Of a stretch of 31,656 nucleotides of DNA, positions 17,450-26,461 are shown piece after piece. Origin of the DNA: Longimicrobium sp. (lineage in GTDB: Bacteria; Gemmatimonadota; Gemmatimonadetes; Longimicrobiales; Longimicrobiaceae); contig NZ_DASVSF010000087.1 of assembly GCF_036388275.1 (NCBI RefSeq), forward strand, positions 1-31,656, read 5' to 3'. A program made the translations under genes and the position numbers. Position 1 is the first letter of the stretch; the number at the start of each line of letters is the position of its first letter. Below the pieces are notes generated by a model, which searched no databases, was not told where the DNA came from, and saw only the letters and a list, made by a program, of their open reading frames with translations.

Positions 17450-18599
17450 CACGCAATCCGCCCTGCTGGGCGTCTACAAGCCCGCCGGCCCGGCCTTCGT
17501 GGCGGGTGAGGGATGCTGGCTGACGGGCGACGACGGGCGCCGGTACCTGGACTTCACCAGCGGCATCGCGGTGAACGCCCTGGGCTACGGCGATCCCGAC
17601 GTGGCGGCCGCCATCCGCGGCGCGCTGGACGCCGGCATCCTCCACACCTCCAACCTGTTCCGCACCGCGCCCGCGGGCGAGCTGGCCGCGTGGCTGGCCG
17701 CGCACTCGTTCGCCGACCGCGTGTTCTTCTGCAACAGCGGCGCGGAGGCCAACGAGGGCGCCATCAAGTTCGCGCGCCGCTGGGCGGGCGACCGGGCCGA
17801 GATCATCGCCTTCCGTGGCGGCTTCCATGGCCGGACGATGGGCGCGCTGGCCCTGACCGACCGCCCCGCCTATCAGGAGCCCTTCCGCCCGCTGATGCCG
17901 GGCGTGCGCTTCGCCGAGGTGGGCGACGTGGACGGGGTGAGGGGCCTGCTGCAGACCGGGCGCGTGGCGGCCGTCATCATCGAGCCCATCCAGGCCGAGG
18001 GCGGCGTGCGCATGGTGGCGCCCGGGTTCCTGCAGGCACTCCGCGCCCTGTGCACCGAGCACGGCGCCCTGCTGATGCTGGACGAGGTGCAGACGGGGCT
18101 GGGCCGCACGGGAACGCTGTGGGGGCACGAGGCGGCGGGGATCACGCCGGACGTGATGACGCTGGCCAAGCCGCTCGCCGGCGGCCTGCCGATGGGCGCC
18201 GTGCTGGTGACGGAAAGCGTGGCGGCGGCGCTGAAGCCGGGCGACCACGGCAGCACCTTCGGCGGGGGGACGCTGGTGGCGTCGGCCGCGCTGGCCACGT
18301 GCCGCAAGATCGGCGCGGAGCCGTTCATGGCCGAGGTCCGCCGCAAGAGCGCGCTGCTGGCCGACCTGCTGGGCGCGCTGGCCCTCCGCCGCCCCGGCAT
18401 CCGCCAGGTGCGCGGCGCGGGGCTGATGTGGGGGATCGAGGTGGACGACGCGGCCGGGATCGTGGGCCGCGCGCTGGAGGCCGGGCTGCTGCTGTGCACC
18501 GCCGGCCCGGACGTGGTGCGGCTGCTTCCGCCGCTGGTGATTGGGGACGACGAACTGCGCCAGGGCATCGCGATCCTGGAAGGAGCGATGGAATGCTGA
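17436..18599 (+). CDS. argD: Acetylornithine aminotransferase
   Basis: A 387-residue class-III PLP aminotransferase that makes N-acetylornithine from the semialdehyde and glutamate. Motifs are the FCNSGAEANEGAIKFAR phosphate loop (98-114), GFHGRTMGAL (129-138), LDEVQTGLGRTG (215-226, D216 to the PLP nitrogen) and the Schiff-base K245 in TLAKPLAGGLPMGA. It starts inside argB with a 14-nt overlap; GGGAGATGGCCG precedes the ATG and serves as ribosome site. Members of this family can also act in lysine synthesis (DapC), but the arg context makes acetylornithine the main substrate. Confidence 0.93.
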   Translation: MLAADTQSALLGVYKPAGPAFVAGEGCWLTGDDGRRYLDFTSGIAVNALGYGDPDVAAAIRGALDAGILHTSNLFRTAPAGELAAWLAAHSFADRVFFCNSGAEANEGAIKFARRWAGDRAEIIAFRGGFHGRTMGALALTDRPAYQEPFRPLMPGVRFAEVGDVDGVRGLLQTGRVAAVIIEPIQAEGGVRMVAPGFLQALRALCTEHGALLMLDEVQTGLGRTGTLWGHEAAGITPDVMTLAKPLAGGLPMGAVLVTESVAAALKPGDHGSTFGGGTLVASAALATCRKIGAEPFMAEVRRKSALLADLLGALALRRPGIRQVRGAGLMWGIEVDDAAGIVGRALEAGLLLCTAGPDVVRLLPPLVIGDDELRQGIAILEGAMEC

Positions 18600-19123
18600 T
18601 CCAGATTGCGCCCTCCTCCGCGGCGGCGGGCATCGACGTGACCCCGGTGCCGACCGGGTCTCCGGTGACGGTGCGCCCCGCGCGCATCGCCGACATGCTG
18701 GCGGTGGAGCCGCTGATCAACCACTTCGCCGCGCAGAACCTGATGCTGCCCAAGACGCCGGAGCAGCTGGTTCGCCTGTTTCGCGAGTTCGTGGTGGCGA
18801 CGGACGAGAACGGGCGCCTCCTCGGGTGCGGTGGCCTGCGCATCTTTTCGCCCGAGCTGGCGGAAATCATCTCCCTGGCCGTGAGCCCGGCGGCGCAGGG
18901 GCTGGGGCTGGGCGGGCGGATCGTGGAGCGGCTGGTGGAAGACGCCGAGACACTGGGCATCAACACCATCTTCGCGCTGACGCTGCGCGACGGCTTCTTC
19001 CACCGCCTGGGCTTTCGCACGGTGAACAAGGAGATGTTCCCGGCCAAGGTGTGGGCCGACTGCCGGAACTGCTCGAAGCTGCACGCCTGCGACGAGATCG
19101 CGGTCTACAGGGAAGTGCGTTAG
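18593..19123 (+). CDS. argA: Short GNAT-type N-acetylglutamate synthase
   Basis: A 176-residue GNAT acetyltransferase that lacks the kinase-like domain of classical ArgA, like the short mycobacterial-type synthases. The acetyl-CoA loop is AQGLGLGGRIVERL (101-114), after IISLAVSP. The C-terminal tail KVWADCRNCSKLHACDE has three cysteines (157, 160, 166) that could bind metal; I recall this tail from other short synthases. AAGGAG about 8 nt upstream supports the ATG at 18593, which overlaps argD by 7 nt. Acetylation of glutamate is inferred from family and operon position. Its stop codon TAG lies inside an octamer repeat. Confidence 0.8.
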   Translation: MLIQIAPSSAAAGIDVTPVPTGSPVTVRPARIADMLAVEPLINHFAAQNLMLPKTPEQLVRLFREFVVATDENGRLLGCGGLRIFSPELAEIISLAVSPAAQGLGLGGRIVERLVEDAETLGINTIFALTLRDGFFHRLGFRTVNKEMFPAKVWADCRNCSKLHACDEIAVYREVR

Positions 19124-19225
19124 TGCGTGAGTGCGTTAGTGCGGGAGCAACGGCAGCCCGCGCAGCGCCAACCGAGCGGCGGAATGCACACTGACGCACT
19201 CACGAACTAACGCACTAACGCACTT
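19113..19225. repeat. Octamer inverted repeat between argA and argG
   Basis: Left arm 19113-19143 is AGTGCGTN octamers in tandem; right arm 19189-19225 is the reverse complement of the same octamers with one extra unit. The arms can pair for 16 bp and then a further 12-13 bp around an 8-nt bulge, closing a 45-nt loop. It could terminate or attenuate argCBDA transcripts. The argA stop (TAG, 19121-19123) is within the left arm. Confidence 0.8.
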
Positions 19226-19287
19226 TGCTCCACCGCCGTGGGAACGCGGCGAACCACGCAAACACCATCGCCAGGGAGCGCACCAAT

Positions 19288-20520
19288 ATGCCTACCCCCC
19301 GCGTCGTCCTCGCCTACTCGGGCGGACTGGATACCTCCATCATCGTGCCCTGGCTCCGTGAAAACTACGGCGCCGAAGTGATCTGCGTGGCCGCCGACGT
19401 GGGCCAGGGCGAAGAGCTCAGCGGGCTCGAGGCCAAGGCCCTCGCCTCCGGCGCCGCCGCCTGCTACGTCCAGGACCTGCGCGAAGCGTTCGTCACCGAG
19501 TACGTGTGGCCCACGCTGCGTGCCGGTGCCGTCTACGGCCGCAAGTACCTGCTGGGGACCTCGATGGCGCGCCCCATCATCGCCAAGGCCCAGGTGGAGA
19601 TCGCCCGGCAGGTGGGGGCCACGCACCTGGCCCACGGCTGCACCGGCAAGGGCAACGACCAGGTTCGCTTCGAGCTGACGTACGCGGCGCTCGCGCCGGA
19701 CCTGCCGGTGATCGCGCCGTGGCGGGAGTGGAACATCCGCTCGCGCGAGGACGCCCTGGCCTACGCCGCGCAGCACCAGGTGCCGGTCGTTGCCACGCGG
19801 GAGAAGATCTACTCGCGCGACGCCAACCTGTGGCACGTGAGCCACGAGGGCGGCCCGCTGGAAGACCCCGCGCACGAGCCCGGGAGCGACCTGTTCCTGC
19901 TGACGAAGTCGCCCGAGGAGGCGTCGGCGCGCCCGGAGTACGTCACCATCGGCTTCCACGAGGGCTATCCGGTGTCCGTCAACGGGCAGGAGATGGGGCC
20001 CGTGGAGCTGATCGCGGCGCTCAACACCATCGGCGGGGCGCACGGCATCGGGCGCATCGACCTGGTGGAAGACCGGCTGGTGGGGATGAAGTCGCGCGGC
20101 ATCTACGAGACGCCCGGCGGCACCCTGCTGTACGCCGCGCATTCCGAGCTGGAGCAGCTGACGCTGGACCGGCGCACGCTGAGCCTCAAGGACATGGTCG
20201 CCCCCCGCTACGCCGACCTGGTGTACGAGGGCCGCTGGTGGACCACCGAGCGCGAGGCGATGGACGCGCTGGTGAACACCACGCAGCGGCGCGTGACGGG
20301 ATCGGTGCGGCTGAAGCTGTACCGGGGCAACGTGGCCATCGCGGGCCGCTGGTCCGCCAACTCGCTGTACGATGAGCGCTTCGTGACGTTCGGCGAGGAC
20401 GACGTGTACGAGCAGTCCGACGCGGCGGGGTTCATCCGCCTGTTCGGCCTTTCCAGCCGCGTGGCCGCGCTCAAGGAGCAGGAAGCCACGCTGGCGCCCA
20501 CCCTTGCCGCCGCGGACTGA
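19288..20520 (+). CDS. argG: Argininosuccinate synthase
   Basis: A 410-residue enzyme that joins citrulline and aspartate with ATP. It has the N-type ATP pyrophosphatase loop AYSGGLDTS (9-17), GTSMARPIIAKAQVEIARQ, HGCTGKGNDQVRFEL and the late KLYRGNVAIAGRWS. Length is usual for the family. The ATG at 19288 is preceded by AGGGAG 9-10 nt upstream; the longer frame from 19225 starts just after the inverted repeat and is not conserved-looking. It follows argA by 164 nt, so it may have its own promoter in or after the repeat, and is followed 2 nt later by argH. Confidence 0.95.
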   Translation: MPTPRVVLAYSGGLDTSIIVPWLRENYGAEVICVAADVGQGEELSGLEAKALASGAAACYVQDLREAFVTEYVWPTLRAGAVYGRKYLLGTSMARPIIAKAQVEIARQVGATHLAHGCTGKGNDQVRFELTYAALAPDLPVIAPWREWNIRSREDALAYAAQHQVPVVATREKIYSRDANLWHVSHEGGPLEDPAHEPGSDLFLLTKSPEEASARPEYVTIGFHEGYPVSVNGQEMGPVELIAALNTIGGAHGIGRIDLVEDRLVGMKSRGIYETPGGTLLYAAHSELEQLTLDRRTLSLKDMVAPRYADLVYEGRWWTTEREAMDALVNTTQRRVTGSVRLKLYRGNVAIAGRWSANSLYDERFVTFGEDDVYEQSDAAGFIRLFGLSSRVAALKEQEATLAPTLAAAD

Positions 20521-20522
20521 AC

Positions 20523-21947
20523 ATGGCCTGCACTCCCACCGCGCCGGCGCAGAACGCCCCGGCCGTACCCGGCGCCCGCATGTGGGGCGGGCGCTTTTCG
20601 GCCGGCCCGGCACCCGAGATGGACCGGCTGAACCGCTCGCTGCCGGTGGACCGCCGCCTGTGGCGCCACGACGTGGCCGGTAGCCGCGCGTGGGCGGCCG
20701 CGCTGGGCGCCGCGGGGGTGATCGACCCCGCCGAGGCCGCCGACCTCCGCGCGGGGCTCGACGCCGTGGCGGCGCGCCTGGAGTCGTGGTCCGAGGCTCA
20801 CTGGGCGGCCGCGGCGGACGAGGACGTCCACACGCTCGTCGAGCGGCTGCTGGGTGACGAGATCGGCCCCACGGCCGGCAAGCTGCACACCGGGCGCTCG
20901 CGCAACGACCAGGTGGCCACCGACTTCCGCCTGTGGGCGCTGGAGGCGGTCAAGACTCTGGATGCCGCCCTGCGCGACGTGCAGCTGGCGCTGGTGGAGC
21001 AGGCGGAGCAGCACGTGGCGACGGTGATGCCCTCGTACACGCACATGCAGCGCGCGCAGCCGGTGTCGGCGGCGCACTGGCTGCTGTCGCACGCATGGCC
21101 GCTGGCGCGCGACCGCGAGCGGCTGGCGGACGCGGGCGATCGGGTGTCGGTGCTGCCGCTGGGGTCGGGTGCCATCGCGGGGTGCCCGTTTCCCGTGGAT
21201 CGCGTGCTGCTGAAGGAGTCGCTGGGCTTCCGGGCCGTGTCGCCGAATTCGGTGGACGCGGTCGCGGACCGCGACTGGGTGGCGGAACTGCTGTTCGTGG
21301 CGGCGATGGCGGGGGTGCACCTGTCGCGCCTGGCGGAAGACCTGGTGCTCTTCGCGTCGTCGGAGTTCGGCTTCGTGCGGCTGAGCGACCGCTTCAGCAC
21401 GGGCTCGTCGCTGATGCCGCAGAAGCGCAATCCCGACGCGCTGGAGCTGGCGCGCGGCAAGGCGGGGCGGCTGATCGGCGACCTCACCGGCATGCTCGCG
21501 CTGCTGAAGGGGCTGCCGTCGGGCTACAACAAGGACCTGCAGGAAGACAAGTCCGCGCTCTTTTCCGCCTTCGACGCACTGACGGACGTGCTGCCGGCGG
21601 TGGCGGGAACCATCCGGTCGTTGTCGATCGACGTAGCGCGGTGCGCGGGCGCGGTCGACTCGGCCATGCTGGCGACGGACCTGGCCGACTTCCTGGTGCG
21701 CGAGGGCGTGCCCTTTCGCGAGGCGCATTCTGCGGTCGGCCGGCTGGTGCGTGCGGCCGAGGCGCTGGGGTGTCCGTTGAGCGCGCTTCCTCGTGAGGTG
21801 TTCGTGGAGGTGAGCCGCGAGTTCGCGTCCGCCGACCTGGATTCGCTGTTCAGCGCCAAGGCGTCCATCGAGGCGCGCGCCAGCGAGGGGGGCACGTCAC
21901 CCGCCTCCGTTCGTACCCAGATCGCGGCGCTGCTCGGACAGATCTGA
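20523..21947 (+). CDS. argH: Argininosuccinate lyase
   Basis: A 474-residue member of the fumarase/aspartase superfamily that splits argininosuccinate into arginine and fumarate. Motifs are MWGGRFSAGPAPEM (20-33), KLHTGRSRNDQVATDFRLW, SYTHMQRAQPVSAAHW with the catalytic His, and the signature GSSLMPQKRNPD with the catalytic Ser loop. Residues 1-19 are a non-conserved Pro/Ala leader; the in-frame ATG at 20580 (MWGGRF) could be the true start. Only 2 nt separate it from argG and there is no independent ribosome site, so translation is probably coupled. A copy of repeat A begins 7 nt after the stop. Confidence 0.95.
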   Translation: MACTPTAPAQNAPAVPGARMWGGRFSAGPAPEMDRLNRSLPVDRRLWRHDVAGSRAWAAALGAAGVIDPAEAADLRAGLDAVAARLESWSEAHWAAAADEDVHTLVERLLGDEIGPTAGKLHTGRSRNDQVATDFRLWALEAVKTLDAALRDVQLALVEQAEQHVATVMPSYTHMQRAQPVSAAHWLLSHAWPLARDRERLADAGDRVSVLPLGSGAIAGCPFPVDRVLLKESLGFRAVSPNSVDAVADRDWVAELLFVAAMAGVHLSRLAEDLVLFASSEFGFVRLSDRFSTGSSLMPQKRNPDALELARGKAGRLIGDLTGMLALLKGLPSGYNKDLQEDKSALFSAFDALTDVLPAVAGTIRSLSIDVARCAGAVDSAMLATDLADFLVREGVPFREAHSAVGRLVRAAEALGCPLSALPREVFVEVSREFASADLDSLFSAKASIEARASEGGTSPASVRTQIAALLGQI

Positions 21948-21953
21948 ACTGCA

Positions 21954-22048
21954 GTTTCACGCAGAGGTCGCAGAGGGAAAAGAGAGGACGCAGAGGGCAG
22001 CTACAGCCCCTCTGCGTCCTCTCCGTTATCTCTGCGCCCTCTGCGTGA
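21954..22048 (+). repeat. 97-bp near-palindromic repeat A, copy 3
   Basis: Third copy, same orientation as the other two, ending GCCCTCTGCGTGATG. Slightly more diverged (CTACAGCCCC loop, TTATCTCTGCGCC in the right arm). It follows the argH stop and probably terminates argGH. Confidence 0.8.
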
Positions 22049-22084
22049 TGCTGTTTGGTTTTGGGTTTGCGTGATGGCGGAGGG

Positions 22085-23080
22085 ATGACGACGATCCGCG
22101 GCTACCAGGATCCCGCACTCCGCGCCCGCGTGGTGCGTTCCATCCCCCTCCTCTACACCGACGGAGCCAATCCCGCGCTCGACCGGCCAGCGCACGTGCG
22201 CGCCGGGTCCGGCATCGCGTGGATCGGCGGCGTGCTCGCCGTCGTGCAGGACGATGCCAACTTCATCGCCCTCGTCGATCCCGAATCCTGTGACGTCCGC
22301 TCGCTCACCCTGCCGGCGGGGGAGGGCCGCGTGCGCCTGTTCGGGACGGATCGCGGAAACAAGCAGTTCAAGCTGGATCTGGAGGCGTGTGTCGCCGTTC
22401 CCGAGCCCGGCGGCGAGATGCTGGCCGCGTTCGGGTCCGGCAGCACGCCCAAGCGCGAGCGGATCGTACTGGTACGCGGCATTCCCGAGGCGTCATTGGT
22501 GGAGGTGTGCGACGCGTCCGCGTTCTACGCGCTGCTGCGCGGGGCGCACGAGTTCTCGGGAAGCGAGATGAACGTGGAGGGCGCGACCTGGCTCGACGGC
22601 CGCCTGCTTCTGTTCAACCGCGGCAACGGCGCGCCGATGGATGGCCGCGACCCCGTGGATGCCACCTGCGAGGTCGATTGGGATCGCCTCCGCGCGCACC
22701 TGCTGAATGCGGAAGCGCCGCCGCCCCCGCCGGAGCGCATCACCCGCTACGAGCTGGGCGACATCGACGGGTGGCGGCTCACGTTCACGGACGCTTCGGT
22801 AGTGGACGACGCGCTGCTCTTTGCCGCCACGGCAGAGGCGTCGCCCAACACCTACGACGACGGTCCCGTGGCGGGCTCGGCGCTGGGCATCATCGACGGG
22901 TCGGGTGCGCGCTGGACGGTGATCGAGGATGCGGCCGGCGGCCGATTCGACGGCAAGGTCGAGGGCCTCGCTCCGGCTTCGCGCCCGGGCACCGTGCTGG
23001 TCGTCATCGACCGCGACGACCCGCATCTCCCGTCCGAACTATGCGAGGTCGAGTTGGCCGGACCGTGGGCTTACGACTGA
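22085..23080 (+). CDS. Conserved hypothetical protein, DUF6929-like
   Basis: A 331-residue soluble protein without signal peptide. The pattern of repeated beta-strand blades (GSGIAWIGGVLAVVQDDANFIALVD, GATWLDGRLLLFNRGN, WRLTFTDASVVDDALLFAATAE, GSALGIID, KVEGLAPASRPGTVLVVIDRDD) suggests a propeller. It matches my memory of DUF6929, which has VEGL and D-x-DDP-x-x-PS near the end (IDRDDPHLPSELCEVEL). No catalytic residues can be named; function is unknown. The ATG at 22085 has GGAGG almost touching it, unusually close; frames opening earlier use TTG in repeat DNA. It is separated from argH by repeat A, so it is probably an independent transcript. Confidence 0.6.
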   Translation: MTTIRGYQDPALRARVVRSIPLLYTDGANPALDRPAHVRAGSGIAWIGGVLAVVQDDANFIALVDPESCDVRSLTLPAGEGRVRLFGTDRGNKQFKLDLEACVAVPEPGGEMLAAFGSGSTPKRERIVLVRGIPEASLVEVCDASAFYALLRGAHEFSGSEMNVEGATWLDGRLLLFNRGNGAPMDGRDPVDATCEVDWDRLRAHLLNAEAPPPPPERITRYELGDIDGWRLTFTDASVVDDALLFAATAEASPNTYDDGPVAGSALGIIDGSGARWTVIEDAAGGRFDGKVEGLAPASRPGTVLVVIDRDDPHLPSELCEVELAGPWAYD

Positions 23081-23173
23081 AACCGTCAGGCGTGGCAGCA
23101 CGTTCTAAGTCGATGTAGGTACAGTATTTGCCTCAGCTCCCGCGCCACGGAGAACCTGCTACGGAGTCAGATC

Positions 23174-23494
23174 ATGGCACTGCGCGAATTCATCGATGCG
23201 AGGGGGGTGGCCTGGAAGGCCTGGGACGTTCCGCCCTGGCGCGTCTTCACGGAACTGCGTTCCAGCGGCGAACGCCGGATGCGCCAGACCCCCGGCTACA
23301 CGCCGGAGCGCCGGCAGAACCGCGAGCGGCGCCGCCGGACCGCCGCGCCCGGGCTGGAGCGCGGCTGGGTGTGCTTCGAGTGCGCCGAAGAAAAGCGCCG
23401 CCTGATTCCGCCTCCGCCCAACTGGGACGCGGTGACGGAAGATGAACTGGCGGACCTGTGCTCCCGGGCCAGTCCCGCGCCCGTCCAGCACTGA
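23174..23494 (+). CDS. Small Arg-rich hypothetical protein, paralogue 1
   Basis: A 106-residue soluble protein of unknown function. It has an N-terminal block MALREFIDARGVAWKAWDVPP, a strongly basic middle (ERRQNRERRRRTAAPG), a GWVCFECAEEKRRL block with a CxxC pair, and an acidic end (WDAVTEDELADLCSRA). The same three blocks occur in the next gene, so they form a tandem paralogous pair. I recall similar small proteins in Longimicrobium-type genomes, but no named domain. The basic middle could bind nucleic acid or an acidic partner; this is speculation. The ATG has CGGAG 7 nt upstream. Confidence 0.6.
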   Translation: MALREFIDARGVAWKAWDVPPWRVFTELRSSGERRMRQTPGYTPERRQNRERRRRTAAPGLERGWVCFECAEEKRRLIPPPPNWDAVTEDELADLCSRASPAPVQH

Positions 23495-23500
23495 TCCGCG

Positions 23501-23833
23501 ATGGCGCTCCGTGGGTTCCAGCAGGGGGGCGTGCACTGGCAGGTGTGGAGCGTGATCCCGGGAACGCGAAAAGACGGCGAACGCCGCCGGGGACGCGACC
23601 GCCGCAGCCCCGACCCGGTGTTCCTGTCCCGAGGGCCGGACCGCCGCAAAGCCGCTGATCGCCGCAGCGTCGCCGTCTCGGCGGCGTTCGCGGCGGGGTG
23701 GCTCGTGTTCCAGGCCCCGCACGAGCGCCGCCGCCTGGCCCCCATCCCCGCCGACTGGGAAACCCTCTCCAGCGACGATCTCGCTCGGCTCTGCGAGCGC
23801 GCAACGCCAGTCCACGGGCTTTCGGACGGCTGA
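23501..23833 (+). CDS. Small Arg-rich hypothetical protein, paralogue 2
   Basis: A 110-residue protein aligned over its whole length with the preceding one: MALRGFQQGGVHWQVWSVIPG, a basic middle (DGERRRGRDRRSP ... DRRKAADRRS), GWLVFQAPHERRRLAPIPADWETLSSDDLARLCERA. It lacks the CxxC of paralogue 1. It begins 6 nt after the previous stop with no clear ribosome site, so it is probably translationally coupled. Function unknown; the shared Trp, Arg and acidic-tail pattern points to one small family kept as a pair. Confidence 0.6.
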   Translation: MALRGFQQGGVHWQVWSVIPGTRKDGERRRGRDRRSPDPVFLSRGPDRRKAADRRSVAVSAAFAAGWLVFQAPHERRRLAPIPADWETLSSDDLARLCERATPVHGLSDG

Positions 23834-23916
23834 ACCTCGTCAGGCCGGGAACGCGGCCTCGGAAGCCGCTCCGGGTTCGTGATTAGGACCCGCGTAGCGG
23901 CACCAGGAGGTGGGTG

Positions 23917-23976
23917 ATGCAGCAACGGTGGAATCACCACTCCCAAGCAGGCGTCAGCCGGGGATTCAGTACGTGA
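23917..23976 (+). CDS. Possible 19-residue small ORF with perfect Shine-Dalgarno
   Basis: AGGAGG (23905-23910) stands 6 nt before an ATG that opens a short frame (MQQRWNHHSQAGVSRGFST, stop TGA at 23974). It ends antisense to the last codons of the collagen-like gene. The ribosome site is better than that of most genes here, but no conservation or codon evidence is available. It may be chance. Confidence 0.22.
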   Translation: MQQRWNHHSQAGVSRGFST

Positions 23977-24421
23977 TCACGAAGCTTCCGTAGAAACCTG
24001 CATCCCCCTGTAGCACGGCTCGGACTCCGACATTGTCTCTCACGATCCCGCACGTGTTGAACGAGTCGCCGCTGATCTGCAAATAAGGGCCGGCCGGCAC
24101 GTCGGAGATGTAGCACTGAACCGAAGGCAGCGTGTTGTTCGCGCTCGCTGCCGCAGGGAGGTAGTTCGTGAAAAGCGTCTCGGTGGTTGGAATGATCGCT
24201 TGGTAGAACAGTCGGTTGGTTGCGCCCGCCGGTCCGGCGGGCCCTTGCGCACCGGGTTGCCCGGCGGGTCCTTGCGGGCCCACTGGACCAGCAGGTCCTT
24301 GGGGACCAGTGGGGCCAGCAGGTCCTTGAGGCCCCGCAGGTCCAGCAGGGCCCGTCGGCCCTTCGCACGCGGCGAGCGGGACCATGAACGCGAGGATCAA
24401 GGCGGTGCGTCTCAGTTCCAT
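23966..24421 (-). CDS. Collagen-like lipoprotein
   Basis: A 151-residue protein with a lipoprotein signal (lipobox LAAC, C19). It is followed two residues later by 16 unbroken Gly-X-Y triplets (21-68, mostly GPA, GPQ and GPT), then a C-terminal globular domain (69-151) with C101-like and C123-like cysteines that may form a disulfide. The G-P-rich triplets should trimerise as a collagen helix, and the C-terminal part may be the trimerisation head. Such bacterial lipoproteins are surface stalks or adhesins; role here is unknown. The start has no good ribosome site. It lies 97 nt downstream of lpdA on the same strand. Confidence 0.85.
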   Translation of the reverse strand: MELRRTALILAFMVPLAACEGPTGPAGPAGPQGPAGPTGPQGPAGPVGPQGPAGQPGAQGPAGPAGATNRLFYQAIIPTTETLFTNYLPAAASANNTLPSVQCYISDVPAGPYLQISGDSFNTCGIVRDNVGVRAVLQGDAGFYGSFVITY

Positions 24422-24453
24422 GGAATGCGAGTTCCCGTGTGTTGGGGCGGTGT

Positions 24454-24492
24454 GAAGGCCGATGCCTTCGCCGCACCCGTGAGGATGCGGCG
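24454..24492. terminator. Two small hairpins between lpdA and the collagen-like gene
   Basis: GAAGGC-CGAT-GCCTTC (24454-24469) and CGCCGCA ... TGCGGCG (24469-24492) lie in the 97-nt gap after the lpdA stop. Either might weaken read-through. No T-run is present, so the call is tentative. Confidence 0.3.
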
Positions 24493-24518
24493 CTCCCTGT
24501 TCCGGCCGGGCGATACGA

Positions 24519-25907
<1,389 letters not shown>

Positions 25908-25916
25908 CGGAACGAA

Positions 25917-26107
25917 AGTGCGTGAGTGCGTGAGTGCGTCAGTGCGTGAGTGCGTCAGTGCGTGAGTGCGTCAGTGCGTGAGTGCGTCAGTGCGTGAGTG
26001 CGTCAGTGCGTGAGTGCGTCAGTGCGTGAGTGCGTCAGTGCGTCAGTGCGTGAGTGCGTCAGTGCGTGAGTGCGTCAGTGCGTGAGTGCGTCAGTGCGTG
26101 AGTGCGT
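25917..26107. repeat. Octamer tandem array (24 x AGTGCGTN)
   Basis: Twenty-four in-register copies of AGTGCGTN, where N is mostly alternating G and C, giving a 16-bp higher-order unit. The array is nearly perfect except for a phase slip in the alternation around 26033-26048. It directly abuts the lpdA start codon. There are no spacers, so it is not a CRISPR. The same octamer forms the inverted repeat at 19113-19225. Confidence 0.95.
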
Positions 26108-26211
26108 TCGGTTGCACCCGCGTTCAGGCTCGCCGGCAAACAGCGAGGATCAAGCCGCGAGCAAGCTCAGGCCCGCGCGCCCGCGGCGCAAGACCGTCCA
26201 ACGATACACTC

Positions 26212-26314
26212 ACCGCACCTGCCGGAGCCAACCGTTGTCATCCCGATGGAAGCGGCCACGGAAAACCTGCACGCACATCATTCGGTTGCAGCGACTGAGG
26301 GATCCGCCACACAC
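26212..26314 (+). repeat. Dispersed intergenic repeat C, copy 2
   Basis: Collinear with 6307-6424 (GCACCTGCCGG, GATGGAAGCGGCC, GCAGCGACTGAGGGATCC). It lies between the octamer array and the hicA terminator; the stretch 26108-26461 holds no gene that I can support. Confidence 0.65.
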
Positions 26315-26389
26315 GATTCGAAGCGCACCAGCGGATCGAGACTGCCCCATCCCCACGTGAGCGGGTGAACCCGCCGCTCGAAAAGCGGT

Positions 26390-26430
26390 AAGCCCCGACT
26401 CGGGCCGCTGGCGCGTCCCGCTCGGGGCTT
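26390..26430. terminator. Rho-independent-type hairpin downstream of hicA
   Basis: AAGCCCCGA (26390-26398) pairs with TCGGGGCTT (26422-26430), extended by CTCGGG/CCCG inside. It lies about 30 nt past the hicA stop on the minus strand, in a position to end the exporter operon. Confidence 0.65.
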
Positions 26431-26461
26431 CAACTTCTCATCCGCACGATTCACCGATGCA

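Noticed and set aside
25917..26107. Possible CRISPR array
   Set aside because: Repeats are contiguous octamers without spacers and no cas gene is present.
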